Below, piece by piece: positions 32,560-44,154 of a stretch of DNA of 64,000 bases; position 1 is the stretch's first letter; the number at the start of each line of letters is the position of its first letter. The position numbers were made by a program, and so were the translations under genes. Source of the stretch: Phascolarctos cinereus (taxonomy: Eukaryota; Chordata; Mammalia; Diprotodontia; Phascolarctidae); the NCBI RefSeq assembly GCF_002099425.1, contig NW_018344024.1, forward strand, positions 3,649,001-3,713,000. Reading direction: 5' to 3'. The notes below the pieces were generated by a model, which did no database searches, was not told the origin of the DNA, and saw only the letters and a list, made by a program, of their open reading frames with translations.

Positions 32560-33378
32560 TGTTTCTGCTTTTTGCTAATGATGATTGCCTATTTCCTGGC
32601 TTTTAAAGTTGTGCTGTCCTGCTGGACCACAGGGGCCACTGACACAAGCTTCTTATGCTGGGGGCCAGGGACCTGGTCATTAGCTTTGTGTGCTGGGGCC
32701 TCAGGTGCTGGAACCTGGAGACTGTAGGGGTCTGGCAGCTTACCTGGTGCTGAGCTAGGGTCAGCAACACTGAAGCTGCAGGGATTGAGGAGGGGTCTGG
32801 CCCCTGGAGGATGCCCACTCAGCCAGGCTGCTTTGAAGCACCAGAAGGTTTGGCTGCTAGAGGAAGGTTGTACTTCCTGGAGTTGTGCTGAAGTGCTGGG
32901 AGTTATAGCTGCTGGGAAAAGCCTGTACCTCCAGAGTTGTACTTTCTGGAGTTGTCATGAAGCAAGGGGAGGTTTGACTACTGAAGGATGCCTGCCCACC
33001 ACTGCACATGGTGGTTTTCTGAGCTGGAGTCTACCAGTTCTCCTGCCTGTGCCAAAGCACTTGGGGGTCCCGGTGTTGGTGCTTGCCTGCTTTACCACCC
33101 TGGGGCTCAGGATCTCCTGATGGTTTGCCTAGGAGGGGCATACCACTGGCTTACTGGGACACCTCCCAACCTGTACTGCTCCCTTTCAACAAGAGTGAGA
33201 GAGACATTTCCTGTTAATCCCCCAAGCTTCCCAGGCTACAATACTGCTGCACCCCATCTTTCTGGTGGCTCAGTTGTTTCAGGGTTTTTCTGGTGTAATA
33301 TTTTCTGGGTTTTTAGAGGTCAATAAGGGAGAGTGAGAGCAACTGATTTCTTACTCTGCCATCTTGGCTCCTGGAAGT
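32560..33378 (-). promoter_or_regulatory. LINE-1 5' UTR / internal promoter region
   Basis: Read on the minus strand, the leader opens with GGAGCCAAGATGGCAGAGTA, an AAGATGGC core typical of YY1-dependent L1 promoters. It then becomes GC-richer through about 32650, upstream of ORF1. The two similar leaders at 21.1 kb and 44.9 kb have lost or changed the AAGATGGC core. Activity cannot be judged from sequence. Confidence 0.65.
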
Positions 33379-33399
33379 TGCCTTTTATTTTCAAAAGAA

Positions 33400-34640
33400 G
33401 AAAAAGAAACTGTCCCCCCAATCTGAAATGATGTTTAAAAGCACTATCAGAGAAATACCAACTAGACATCACTACAGCATTATCTCATACATTTCAAATT
33501 TACAAGATGATAAAAGATAAAAAAAATCATTGTTGGAGGTGTGTGAAAATAAACAATAATTCACTAGAGGGAAACTTCAGAAATAATTTCACATAGTAAT
33601 AGCAATATGGTACTTTAAGGTTTACAAATAAGTTCAAACACACTATCTTATTTGAAATATTGAAGAAAACTTGGCAAAGAATAAATCATTTTTGACCCAT
33701 CATACCCACATAGTTATGTCCTTGAGGAGGGAAATGAGAGAAAGCAAGAAGGAAAAAATACACACACACATACACACACACTGTATGTATATGTATGTAC
33801 GTGTTTGAAAATTAATTTAAAAAATTTTGTAATAGTGAAAAATTAGAAACAAATCAATAGTTGAATGATTGCAGAATGTGGGTATCACAACAATTTATTG
33901 TGACATATCAATGAAATGAAAGATTAATATACCATTAAAGGATAAAAAATGTGAATAATTTAAGGTAACAAGATTAAATTCAAAAACAACGAACAATGTC
34001 ATCAGACTATTAAACTTAATCCTATGTTATTCACTTCTGTTAACAAATAGTAAACTACAAAAATGAAAACTAAAAAATACTATTAATCACACTCATATTA
34101 GCAAGAGATTTTGTTTTTTAAGAAATTGACTGGTTAGGTCAAGGTGAGAGTTTATGTATTTTCTTGGATACATTATCACCACCAAAAATGCATTAAAATT
34201 AGAAATAAAAAAATTACATTTTAAAATGGCTCATTTCATGTCACCTGCAAACTTGTACTATATTACCATAAATGCCTAACAGAAATAAATGTCAATATTT
34301 TAAAAGTTGTTGAATGACTTAGCAAAAGAAAATTTTAGAAATAATTTCTATGTTTCATATTTAGAAATGGTTTAGTAATCTTAGTTTTATTCCAGATTTT
34401 AAGCAATAATAATACTTATTATAATTTTATGTGTTTAATATAATATCACAATTTAATAACTAGCATAAAATGCCATACATTGTTCAAGACCCAGCTCAAT
34501 TACTAGTTCTATCATAAAGTTTTCTGATTTACTCAGTCACAAATTCTCTTTACTTTCTCCACTTTCTCTTACAAAACTTTATGCTTTTCATAAATACAGG
34601 TTGGATGGAAATTGCTCCCCACTAGTGCATATTAGCACTT
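33400..34640. other. AT-rich stretch without recognised repeats
   Basis: Apart from a short CA tract (33756-33782) nothing is recognised. Confidence 0.4.
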
Positions 34641-34649
34641 TACAGTCAT

Positions 34650-34785
34650 TGTTACCTGGAGCACCTAAGAGGTAAGTGATTTGCTCCTAATTCCACAGTT
34701 ACTGTAAGTCAGAAGCAAGATATGAGCTCAGATTTTTCTGGTTCCAAATGCAGTACTCTATCCATTATGTTATGATATCTCTTGT
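34650..34785 (-). mobile_element. MIR-type SINE fragment
   Basis: AATTCCACAGTTACTGTAAG, TATGAGCTCAGATTTTTCTG and AATGCAGTACTCTATCCATT align in reverse with the MIR/THER tRNA-like half. Confidence 0.5.
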
Positions 34786-34924
34786 ATAAGTTTTACAATC
34801 TTATTTTTTTTCTAGAACTAAGATATCATATACTATTTCATAGCTATATATGTAATCTCATTCTAGATTAGTAACCCCATGACAGAAGAGTCTCGGTCTT
34901 AATTGCCTTTAAAGAAAATCTTTG

Positions 34925-34985
34925 CCTAGAACTTCACACATTGCTTGGCACATAGTAGGCACTGAATGAGTAAATGCCGATTGGA
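34925..34985 (+). mobile_element. L2-type 3'-end fragment
   Basis: TTGCTTGGCACATAGTAGGC and ACTGAATGAGTAAATGCC match the conserved L2 terminus (GGCACATAGTAGGTGCTTAA). Confidence 0.6.
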
Positions 34986-35464
34986 AGACTAAATGAAGAA
35001 AGAATTAAGAAAAATTAGTACTTCAAGCCCACCACTTTGTACATATCATATTGTCACTAATTTGTTCTAAAAAAGAAGACATTTTTATTCTCATTTTCAA
35101 ATTTTATTTTGAGAAACATTGCTAAGTTCTAATGTACATCTTTAAGAATCCTTTTTTTCCCACTTTTCTCTTACAAAGCTTATTGGCTATCCATTATTAT
35201 GTAGATTTCCTTCCTTAGAGAGAAAAGAAATGAATCTAAATCACAACAATGGTTATTTCCTTCTTTTCTGATAACAAATATATAAATTCAGGAAAATCTC
35301 TTACATTGATAAATAAATACCAACTACATTTGTTGCAGGAATTAAATACACAAGTCAATGATATTCATCCTTAGGGGTAGAAAACAGAGCTTTGAAAAGC
35401 TGTGGCTATATCTACTTGTTGGAGCAATCCATGGAGGGTATTGCCCAAGGAATGAAAGGAATTG

Positions 35465-35905
35465 TTAGTGTTGTGGAAAAGAAATAACACTGGTGCTGTA
35501 ATCAGAGGACCTGGGTTTAATTTGCATCATATCTATCTGTACTAATCTTGAGTTAGTCCTTTAATAATAATAGCTATCATCTACATAATACAAAGGTTTA
35601 CAAAGCACTTTAAAAAAAATTCTATCCTCATGATAACTCTGGAAGGTGGGTGTAATTATTATCATCATTTCACAGATGAGTAAACTGACACAACACAAAG
35701 ATACAATAACCTGCCCAGGGTCACACATCTAGTAAGTGGCTGAAGCCTGATTTGTACTCATATCCTCTTTATTACAGGTAAAGCATGCTGTACCCATACC
35801 TCCTAGCTGTCTTAATGTCTATGGACTTCTATTTCCTTATCTGTAGAACAAATGGGTTGATCTTGATGATCTACAAAGTCCCTTCCAGCTCTAGAGCTAT
35901 GATCT
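35465..35905 (+). mobile_element. MIR3-like marsupial SINE, split by a nested MIR/THER SINE
   Basis: The 5' half (35465-35560, AATCAGAGGACCTGGGTTTA ... GAGTTAGTCCTTTAAT) and 3' half (35814-35905, ACTTCTATTTCCTTATCTG ... AAGTCCCTTCCAGCTC) are collinear parts of one plus-strand SINE. They are separated by a minus-strand SINE. Confidence 0.68.
35561..35813 (-). mobile_element. MIR/THER-type CORE-SINE, nested
   Basis: ATAATAATAGCTATCATCTA, GGTTTACAAAGCACTTT, CATTTCACAGATGAGTAAAC, GGGTCACACATCTAGTAAG and a closing TCCTAGCTGTC give the whole reverse-oriented element. It sits between CTTTAAT- and CTTAATG-like edges, a weak target duplication. Confidence 0.75.
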
Positions 35906-36309
35906 TGACTTGATTTTTCTACCTAGAGTTACGTTCTGATTCTATTATTCTTGATGATTATACATGGTACTACTGATTTTGCAGAACTTCTACAATAGGC
36001 TTTTAAAAAGGTATGAGGGTGAAGAATCAATTGGCTTTATGTCTTCAGTTCTATCTATGCTACATAAAGTCTATGATATTCCATTATTGGGCTTTATTCT
36101 TGACTATGCTGTACCTGGTGCCATTTGCTATAGGTAAGTAAGAATTATATTAGTCAGCCATTTCTTGTTTTTTCACACAGAAGGGCCTGAAATGAAGCAC
36201 ATGACACATTTATTCCCCCAGATCTTCCAAGACACTAAGAGGGAATCAATAAGGTTGAAAATGTTTGTAATTATTTTCAAAAGTTAACTTCTTAGCCTTA
36301 ACAAATGTG

Positions 36310-36590
36310 AAGGATCACACAAAAGATGGTGGAGAGGTGCATGAGACATATGAGGAGACCACAGCATATGCAAATGGAAAATTGCGTAGGAGAAATGTCA
36401 TAAAGTATTTCATCAGATAGATGGACTGTTAGAAAAATTAAAAAAAAAAAGATGGACCACATAGTCACATGGGAAGAATAAAGAATGACCTACATATAAC
36501 CTATCTACTCCATGAAATATTAAAGGCATTAGAGGAAGGCCACCAGCATGTTTGGTTGCCTCTTGTAAAGTATTTTTAGGAAAATTGAGA
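36310..36590 (+). mobile_element. RTE-clade LINE fragment (ORF C-terminus)
   Basis: The frame reads KMVERCMRHMRR, then DRWTV near 36420. After an A-run, broken frames give DHIVTWEE and a GRPPA-like stretch. Together these recall the RTE/BovB C-terminal run ending W..HI.R..D.RW ... RGRPPTRW. The fragment is diverged and holds stops. It matters because RTE enzymes are the likely mobiliser of the MAR1-like SINEs in this window. Confidence 0.5.
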
Positions 36591-36639
36591 TAAAGTTACA
36601 CCAGATGTATGAAAAGCAGGTATTGTGTTATGTACCATG

Positions 36640-37735
36640 ACACACTTCATATCAATCACTTCACAGATCCTCCATATAACTTTTTAAACTAAAGCACTTC
36701 TTGACAAAAGTTTAAATGCTAGTACAATACTAATGGTAAATCCAAACAACAATAACCCATTTTAAAGTAAGGAGAATGAAGAAAAACACTTAAAACATTT
36801 TCATTTGATTATATTATTACAACTTCTGGCATATGTGTTCATGTGGGAAGAAAGTATTCAGATGAAATTGGAAGTGAAAAAGAGCAAAAAAAAAATCTAA
36901 GAATATAAATTAAACTGCGTCAGTCATGCACCAAAATTTCAGTTTCCCAAGTTAAGAAAGTTAAAAACAACAACAAAACACCCTGTGATGCCTAGTTTTG
37001 CTTAAAATGTCATAGATTCAGTAGAAAAAAGCCCAAGAATGTGAAAAGCTGGCTATAAGGCCCATACAGGAATGAAATGGAATTTTGTTGGACTTCAATT
37101 GAAATTGCCTTCAGCATGAGACGCTCAGTGTGTCTCATTCCCTCTTGTTATTTTTTAGAGTTCCTGATTAGCCACTTAGGTAAGTCTATCGTGACCATTT
37201 CTTTGAAATGGAATGTGGGAGGCATTGCTTTTCCATGGATATATACTGGACAGCCGATTTTTCTTTGCAGGCTTCCATCACTCCAACTTTTTGGAATCAA
37301 ACAGAGGAAAATGATCAGGTTTCTTCTACTCTGAGAATCCAGGGTCCTTTGAACAGAGATATTTCAATTGGTGGGAGACTATACATGGTGTTTTGTGGTA
37401 TTTCACCAATGTAAGGGATTTTCCTGAATATATGTGTCTATTATCAGAAAAGAAGGAAATAACCATTGTTGTGATTTAGATTCATTTTTTCTCCCTTTAA
37501 GAAAGTAAATGTACATAATGATGGATAGCAATAAGCCTCTAAAGACCTCAAATGGTATATATTTCCTAATCTACACTGAAATTTCTGCTTTTATTATCAA
37601 TCTTCTTTAGTAAACAATTGTTAACTTATTATGATAAAGAAAATATTTGAATAATACTGCCTCTTATATATCACTTTATACATTAAAATTTTTCATATCT
37701 CTTATATCATTTATCTCAAATGTCAATATGGATTA
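36640..37735. other. Non-repetitive stretch with a possible microexon
   Basis: No repeat is recognised. An 85-codon plus frame at 37077-37334 has no known domain. A 21-nt splice-flanked interval at 37159-37179 is listed separately. Confidence 0.35.
37159..37179 (+). other. Candidate 21-nt microexon with strong splice flanks (speculative)
   Basis: A pyrimidine-rich acceptor (CCTCTTGTTATTTTTTAG) and a near-consensus donor (GTAAGTC) flank 21 nt. The interval has one open frame with no stop (FLISHL) within a longer open frame. Chance occurrence is quite possible in AT-rich DNA. Confidence 0.12.
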
Positions 37736-37739
37736 GAGA

Positions 37740-37890
37740 TCCAGGTATATCATACTCCCTGTTCAAAATCTTTTAACGACTTCCTACTGACCAAAGAATA
37801 AAACACAAACTCCTTAGCCTAGCTTTTAAGACTCTCTATAGTTTTGTTTCAACCTCACTTTCTGGCTCTAATTCAATGCTTTGCACATAG
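37740..37890 (+). mobile_element. L2 LINE fragment
   Basis: TCAAAATCTTTTAACGACTT, CCTACTGACCAAAGAATAAA, ACTCCTTAGCCTAGCTTTTA and TTCAACCTCACTTTCTGGC match the L2 ORF/3' region (CTTCAGTGGCTCCCTATTGC ... CTCAGCCTGGCATT). Confidence 0.7.
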
Positions 37891-37990
37891 TATATACATA
37901 CATGCATGCACAAAATACATATGCACATATACACATATGTACATATATGTACATGCATATGCATGTATATATACATTATATATTTATATT
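37890..37990. repeat. ATGC/TACA-rich microsatellite-like tract
   Basis: Imperfect TACATA, ATGCAC and TATATG repeats, alternating purine-pyrimidine. Confidence 0.8.
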
Positions 37991-38107
37991 AAGTTCATGG
38001 AATCCCAGGTTAAGAACCCCTTTTTAAGACATTGGTAAGTAATCAATATGCAAACACCAACAAAAGGTAGCAAGGCTTATAAGAAAATGCATTAAATCTG
38101 TTGTAAT

Positions 38108-38248
38108 AAGATAGGGGTTAACTCCACTAATTGTTACCTATGCAACCTTTACCAAGTCTACTAAACTCACTGGCTCTCAGTTTCTAAATTGTAGAATGAT
38201 AAGCTAGTCTAAATGACATCTGAGGTGCTTTAATTCTATGTTTAAGTT
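38108..38248 (+). mobile_element. MIR3-like SINE fragment
   Basis: CTGGCTCTCAGTTTCTAAAT, TAGTCTAAATGACATCTGAG and GTGCTTTAATTCTATG follow the MIR3-type 3' half (TCAGTTTCCTCATCTG ... GGACTAGATGACCTCTGAGG). Confidence 0.6.
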
Positions 38249-38249
38249 T

Positions 38250-41160
38250 CCATCAAATTAGACTGTCAGTTTGCCAATGTGGAAAGAAGATGTGGGACTC
38301 TGATGGAAGGAAATGTAGAATATTTGTTTTGGGATAATGGAGAAGGAAGGGAAAACCCAAATATGAGGTGTTTCATACAGAAGATATTTATTTAATGGAT
38401 AATACTAAAGCCCTGGGTAGTTAGACAAAATAGTTCTTAAAGGAGAAAAGAAAGCAACAGTAGGGAAGTCCCTAAAGACATTTTATATTGTATAAGTACC
38501 AAAGATGGCCTGCAACACTCCTGAGTGAGACTCCAGGCAGATTAAAATATAATTGGAAAATATGTAACAAATTTACAATCCAAGTCCTAAAGTCCATTGG
38601 AATGGGGCTCTCTCTTCTCTGGTGGAGACCAATGTCCTATACCTGCATGAAAGACAGGATGGAATTGGTGAGAATGAGAGTATCTTTCTTTTCTCTTTAA
38701 ATTGTCTTTAGTCTCTGGAATTTCTAGAAACTCTGGTGTTTTTTGGCCTTCTGTTGTGATTTTGGGTGCTGTATGGTGAAAGCCAGAGTGTCAGAATATG
38801 ACCTATGACTCCACAATTGATATAAATTACCTTTAATATAAACTCCAACTATCCTATAGGAAATCTTGCACATGACCCTGAGCCATCCCAATCATTATGC
38901 TTTCTTTGTTCTGTTTCTATATAATATCTGATGTGGCCTAAGGGTCAAGCCAGGATCCACTGTTCAGTTTTTCTGCTGCCAAGGACTGGTCTCATGAGTA
39001 AATTCCCCCAATTCCCCCAATAAATCATAATACAATTTATTTGCTTCCATGCTGGCTTATATTATCTTTATTAGGTATCTCAGTACTTTCCTGTTACAGT
39101 GGGACTGTACCTTCGAAAATTTTGCATCCTTACAGGTGCTTCTAACTTCCAGCCTTGAGAGAAAAAATGGACAATACCAGTACAACTTCAGATTGCTAAA
39201 AAGAAAATAAGACTCTGGGATAAAGACAACATGAGAGGAGCCAGTAGTATCCATCTTGTTCTCATATCCTCAGCTTGCTACACTAGAGACTTAGGAGAAT
39301 TTCTCTTTGGGTAAGATCTAGTACTCCCTCTTAGTTAAGCTGTTACCTCACTCCCAGTGGGAGAGCTCTGTCATTCTCTATTGTCTGATATTCATTATCC
39401 TACACATACTTTCCTGATTTTTGTTTTGTTATTGACTTGGATAAAAGGGTTTATTTGATAATTGCTATGTGTGTTCTTTGTGGTCTTGGTAGTTGGTGAG
39501 AAAGAAGTCAAGGCTTAGGTTCTCCTTTCCTCATTAATGAATAGTAAGTAGAAGTTTAGCTTGGACCTAAAAACTGTTTTCCTTAGACCAAAACAATTAA
39601 GGGACCAGGTAGATAGATACTAGCTTGGTATCACCTCTCTCAAGGAGAACAGAATGACCAAGTTTCCGGTTCTAATCTCCTGTTTACTCTTCTGGAAGCA
39701 ATTAATGTCTCTCTTGGAGAAAGATGGGGGAGAAGTGGATAGAGATGTCTATTCAAGCCAAAGCAATACAACCACACCTCCATGCTACACATAGGGGGTA
39801 GCCTCTTCACAAAATAAATAAAATAGATAATATTAATATGTGGTTTTCTAAGGATTCCTTGGGGATCCTTATGTATGGTTCAGTGGTCCCTGTTTCTATC
39901 TGAGTTTGACACAACTGGTCTACTGTTACAATGTTGTCAAGAGCCATCTCTGATGATCTGGGTCCCCAAATTTTGCTGTGACTATAGAGAGTTTATTATT
40001 CCTAATATAAATGTTTAAGAGGGTTCTTTGTCACATTAACTCAGAATTTCTGAGTTTAAGTTGGCAAGCTCCAATGTTGCTAATTTGAGTGAACATATTT
40101 GTCTAAACGATTCCTCAAGCCCTAAAGAAAAATGTCTACAATCTATGCAGAACAGATGGAAAAGAATAAACCTGGCAGAGCAAGAAATGTGATTTCCAAA
40201 TTTTCAAAGGGATGTTGAATAAAATGAATGACAAAAATAACATTTAAGCCCTGTAATAAAAAAAGATGACATAATTTTGTAATTAACTTCAATGATCTAT
40301 TACTAAGTAGCATTACTGTTAGAAATTATGTTATACTTTGAACTCACTGTTAAATTTATATCTAGGTAAATAGCAGATATCTATAAACAAATTGTCTAAA
40401 GATATCTATAAACTAAATGTCTTTACAAATTATTTGTTTTATAAATTTGATTCTACTATCTCACAGAAAATTAAAGGAATAACAACAAAAACAGAAGCAA
40501 TATTTAAATACTTTCCACCAAATATATTTACAGAAAAAGTATGCTATGTCTTACCTAACATCTACAATAATCTTTTTGATTTAAGTAAATGTTGTAAGAA
40601 TCAAAATCAATAGACTGGGCTATCATTTCTATTTGATTACTTGATTGCTACAATCAGATGTTTCATAATTAAATTATACTGTAAGATATTTTATAGAAAA
40701 TATGTTGATTAGGCTAAAAGTAATTCATCTATTCCTTAAGACCCTTGGAAAAAATAAATGAAATTCCTGCAAACACATTGTGTTCTAATGTGTCAATGAT
40801 AAAATTAGATGCTATATTATTTATTTGTATGGCTAAAATAATGCTTCCCCTTGTCCCTTTTAATCACCTTAACCTCCACGTAATAACTAAGTCAAATTCC
40901 ACTCCCTTTAAAAAAAAAAGTCTTTATGAAAACAGATAAACGCTTGTGGAAGGAATTCACAGGTGAGTTGTTTTTCATTATTTGAATGACATTGTTTCAA
41001 AATGGGTATTTGTTTCACCTTTCTTTGAAAATATTGTCTTTTCCTTTGGCTTAGGGGTGATTTCAAATCCCATCCACTAAGGAAGGTATTTAATCTACTC
41101 ATGTTCTAAATTTGAATTTTGGAGTAAAGCATATACTTTATTTAAATATACTGGTGGCCT
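38250..41160. mobile_element. Mostly unassigned; possible LTR-like fossil between about 38.75 and 39.6 kb
   Basis: TATATAATATCTG near 38920 followed by AATAAATC near 39021 has TATA-to-poly(A) spacing compatible with an LTR. TGGATAAAAGGG near 39440 is another possible TATA-like site. No family, ends or internal genes are recognised, and the rest to 41160 is AT-rich without repeats. The call is weak. Confidence 0.2.
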
Positions 41161-41164
41161 GGTA

Positions 41165-41385
41165 TTTTGAATACAGCACGAGGTTAACAATCAGAAAACC
41201 CAATAGGATTTTACCACTTGTCTGTTGTTTGTGACCTTTGACAAGTAACTTCATCCATCAGAATCTCAGATTCCCTATTTTTAAAGTAGGAGTGGTACAG
41301 TCACATACTTAGCTTTGCTAGATTTTTCTGAGGATCAAATAATATGGTGGAAATAAGTATATATAAACATTTTTGTGATTTCATT
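41165..41385 (+). mobile_element. MIR-type SINE, diverged
   Basis: AGGTTAACAATCAGAAAACC, GTGACCTTTGACAAGTAACT, TCAGATTCCCTATTTTTAAA and TGAGGATCAAATAATATGG trace the MIR body, the CATCTGTAAAAT segment and the CORE-like end. Confidence 0.6.
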
Positions 41386-41734
41386 TGTGTGGGGAATTTC
41401 TCACAATGACATATACTAACAAAAACTTAACTCTGACATATATTCTTAGACAGTTGCTTATAGTAGTGTCAAACTCAAACAAAAATCTACCCAGCAGGCA
41501 GCATATTGACCTAGAAAACCACAAATTAACATTATTTCTACCTTAACATATTTTTATTTATTTTGTTAAACACTTCTCCATTACATTTCACTCTGATTAC
41601 CACACTTGGGAGTGTTTCAGATTACATGAAGTCCAGCAGTGAATATGAAACCTCTGTTCTAGAACACGTAACTAGCCCAGTCACATAGCTAATATGGATC
41701 AAAGGTGAGGTTTTCAACTATATTGCTAACTCTT

Positions 41735-42415
41735 CATTCACATAGTCAAGATCTTACTTCAGGCCCTTATCACCTTATGCCAGAACTATTATACTAACCT
41801 TCTGACTGGTCACTTTGCCTCTTCTCTACCCATTCCAGTGCATCTTCCATTCATTTGTCAGATATTTTCCTGTACACAATTGTGACCATGTTACTTCTCT
41901 ACTCAATAGACTCCTTTGGCTTCCTATTACCTCCAGAACAGTAAGTCATATTGCTGATATCTAACTCATTCCCTGCCTTTCTGATCTTCTTACATTTTAT
42001 TCACCTTCATGTACTCTACAATTCAGCAACATTGGTCTTTTCAAATTTCCTCACACATAGCATTTCATCTCCTAATTCCATGCCTTTACTCTGGCTGTCA
42101 CACATACCTGGAATGGTCTTCCTTCTCCACTCAGCCTCCTGGTTTCCCTGGCTTCCATTAATATTCAGTTCAAATCCCACCTCCTGTAAGAGGTCTTCCA
42201 TAGTCCACCCTTTTCCCCTTCAAGTTCATTCCCCTGGATATTATCTTCCATTTATCTTCTAGTTGCATAGTTACTTGCATGTTGTCTCTTACATTAGAAT
42301 ATGAGTACTTTGAGGGCAGAAATGTATTTTTGGCTTTCTATATATCAGCAACACTCAGCACAATTACTAACACCTATTAAGCGCTTAATAAATGTTTCTT
42401 GACTAGCCGATGGAC
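41735..42415 (+). mobile_element. L2 LINE, 3' portion
   Basis: A roughly 680-bp sense copy. It includes TCACCTTATGCCAGAACTAT, CCAGTGCATCTTCCATTC, CATACCTGGAATGGTCTTCC, AATCCCACCTCCTGTAAGAG and the end GCGCTTAATAAATGTTTCTT. L2 is an ancient CR1-superfamily LINE. Its 3' end is complete here but the 5' is truncated, as is usual. A 103-codon frame at 41951-42262 lies within it; it is L2-derived and broken, not a host gene. Confidence 0.9.
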
Positions 42416-43556
42416 TTTAGACTCCATGACCAGCTTTCTATACACTTGTCCACTGTTCACTCCTGAATAAAACTTGTACTTTTTTAAACTTATACTCTCT
42501 TGACTCTTTGTTGCATAGAGATGACCCAGGGTTCTCATACGTTATGTCATCAGCATGCACATGTTGCAAAACTGAGGACTTAGTCTAACTGGATTCATAG
42601 ATATGAATTATTTAGAGTGAGGCCATCTCTAGAATCCCCTTAAAGACTACTCACTAATTACTGGATGTATACCAACTTTCATTTCTCAAAGTGATGTGTA
42701 TACTAATGTAATCACAGATTGTTTTAAGTGTTTGAAGCATTGAAGCAAAGAAACTCATTATTGTCCTTTTGCAAAGGCTGCCATCAGCTATGAAGTTTCT
42801 CTTTCTCAATCTGAAATACCTTAGCTCAATACTTTTTTAATATGTGGAATAAAAGTGTGGGAAATTTACAATGAGGAGGAACTCAGATCATCAAAAAATA
42901 TATATATATATTTGAATTTTGACAGTACTTCAACCAATATCCAGACAAAAACTTCATATTATAGATGAAGAAAAAATTCAGACAGAAGTGATTTGCTGAA
43001 GATCATACAATCTTAGATAAAGCCATGCTTGGTGTTCCAACATGGCTATACTTTTGCATGATTTTTTCCCTCTTTATATTTTTTGCAGTAATTCCTACTA
43101 TTGGGGAATTTTTACATCATCTCTTCTTCTGCACTAGTGAAGCTGGAGTGAACTGTGGGTAGCTCAGTGGCACTTTTATTCCTTTGTTATCCACAGCCAT
43201 GTAGACTTACATTTCTAGATTGAACCCACCTGAGTATCAAAGTTGGGGATTTCAAAGCAATATAAGGAAATGAATAAGTGATCTCTTTCATTGCTGGTGT
43301 AAAGGAATAACTGCAAATGGAAGATGGTTGAGGAAACACCATTAAAATTTTAAAAAGCTGAAGAAAAGATTGGGTCACAATTGGGAAAATGGAAAAAAAA
43401 TTAATGAAAGAAAATGTGTCCAATATGAATTGGTGGTGAAGTAAAAGGAGTCAATGTTGAAAGTTGATTCTGCAAAGAAATTTACCAAAAAAAAAACCCT
43501 GAAAAGTGTAGCCTACCATTGAGGTTTTATTCTCAAACTAAAGAGAGTACAGAGAA

Positions 43557-43608
43557 AGAGGAAAGGAGAGAGAGAGAAAGAGAGAGACAGAGACAGAGAG
43601 AGAGAATA
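43557..43608. repeat. GA-rich simple repeat
   Basis: GAGAGAGAAAGAGAGAGACA-type tract. Confidence 0.9.
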
Positions 43609-43825
43609 TGAATATTAATATAAAATAGTTTTTCCCTGAAAAAAACTTCTCATTTTTTTTTTTAGTATTCCATGGGGTTAGATGTTATTATCCATTTACA
43701 ACTTTATAGAATTGCCATTGTTCAGAGAAAAACAAGTACATTTTCTATATTAAAGCCTATATACACATACACACATTTTATATATAAACAATAATGCTTG
43801 ATGATTTTCTTCAGCCATGATGGTA

Positions 43826-43877
<52 letters not shown>

Positions 43878-43902
43878 CCACCACCACTACTACTATTATT
43901 TT
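43826..43902. repeat. Compound trinucleotide microsatellite
   Basis: A long ATT run passes into ACC units, then ACT units, then back to ATT. The stepwise single-base change between adjoining motifs suggests point mutation followed by expansion. Likely polymorphic in length. Confidence 0.95.
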
Positions 43903-44074
43903 GTAGTGCAATATATTTTATTACCAAACTTAAAGGAATAGCACAGAAGACAGACAAAACTAAAAAAGTGTACTTACATATAGGAAAACTCAGTTAGAAA
44001 TGTTACAAATGATTATAAAATTGATGTTATAAAAATGATACAAATACCATTTGTTGTCTTTTGTAAGCTATTAA

Positions 44075-44152
44075 AGGTCTGAAGCTGGATTTTATTCAAG
44101 TCTTTTCTGACTCCAGGCCCAGAACTCTATCCACTCCACCACCTAGCTGCCT
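44075..44152 (-). mobile_element. tRNA-derived SINE, 5'-half fragment
   Basis: Reverse orientation: TTCAAGTCTTTTCTGACTCC, AGGCCCAGAACTCTATCC and CCACCACCTAGCTGCC. Only the head half is kept. Confidence 0.75.
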
Positions 44153-44154
44153 AG

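Larger units (their letters stand above)
27689..33378 (-). mobile_element. LINE-1, minus strand, near full-length span but ORF2 deleted and split
   Basis: Read on the minus strand: a complete-looking 5' end (CCAGGAGCCAAGATGGCAGA, about 33360), 5' UTR to about 32560, ORF1 (about 32555-31420), spacer, ORF2 start at 30897, and endonuclease sequence to about 30290. There it jumps to the ORF2 C-terminal region (30280-29853), then the 3' UTR. The 3' UTR is split by a later L1 insertion at 27888-29453 and finishes at 27870-27689. The central ORF2 with RT is missing. Flanking GCCTTTTTTCTTTCA (27674-27688) and GCCTTTTATTTTCAA (33380-33394) may be its target duplication. Confidence 0.87.
42430..44065. 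other. Unassigned sequence with simple repeats
   Basis: A faint reverse MIR fragment may lie at 42930-43040 (TATTATAGATGAAGAAAAAA). Otherwise only a TA run (42900-42910), a GA tract and the ATT microsatellite are seen. Confidence 0.35.

Noticed and set aside
32785-33326. Two overlapping 111-112-codon plus-strand frames
   Set aside because: They lie antisense to the GC-richer L1 5' UTR, which has few stops in any frame.
41951-42262. 103-codon frame resembling a secreted or membrane protein
   Set aside because: The whole interval is an L2 3' region in sense orientation; hydrophobicity follows from its composition.
43826-43902. Possible CRISPR-like or phased repeat array
   Set aside because: Plain trinucleotide repeat without spacers.
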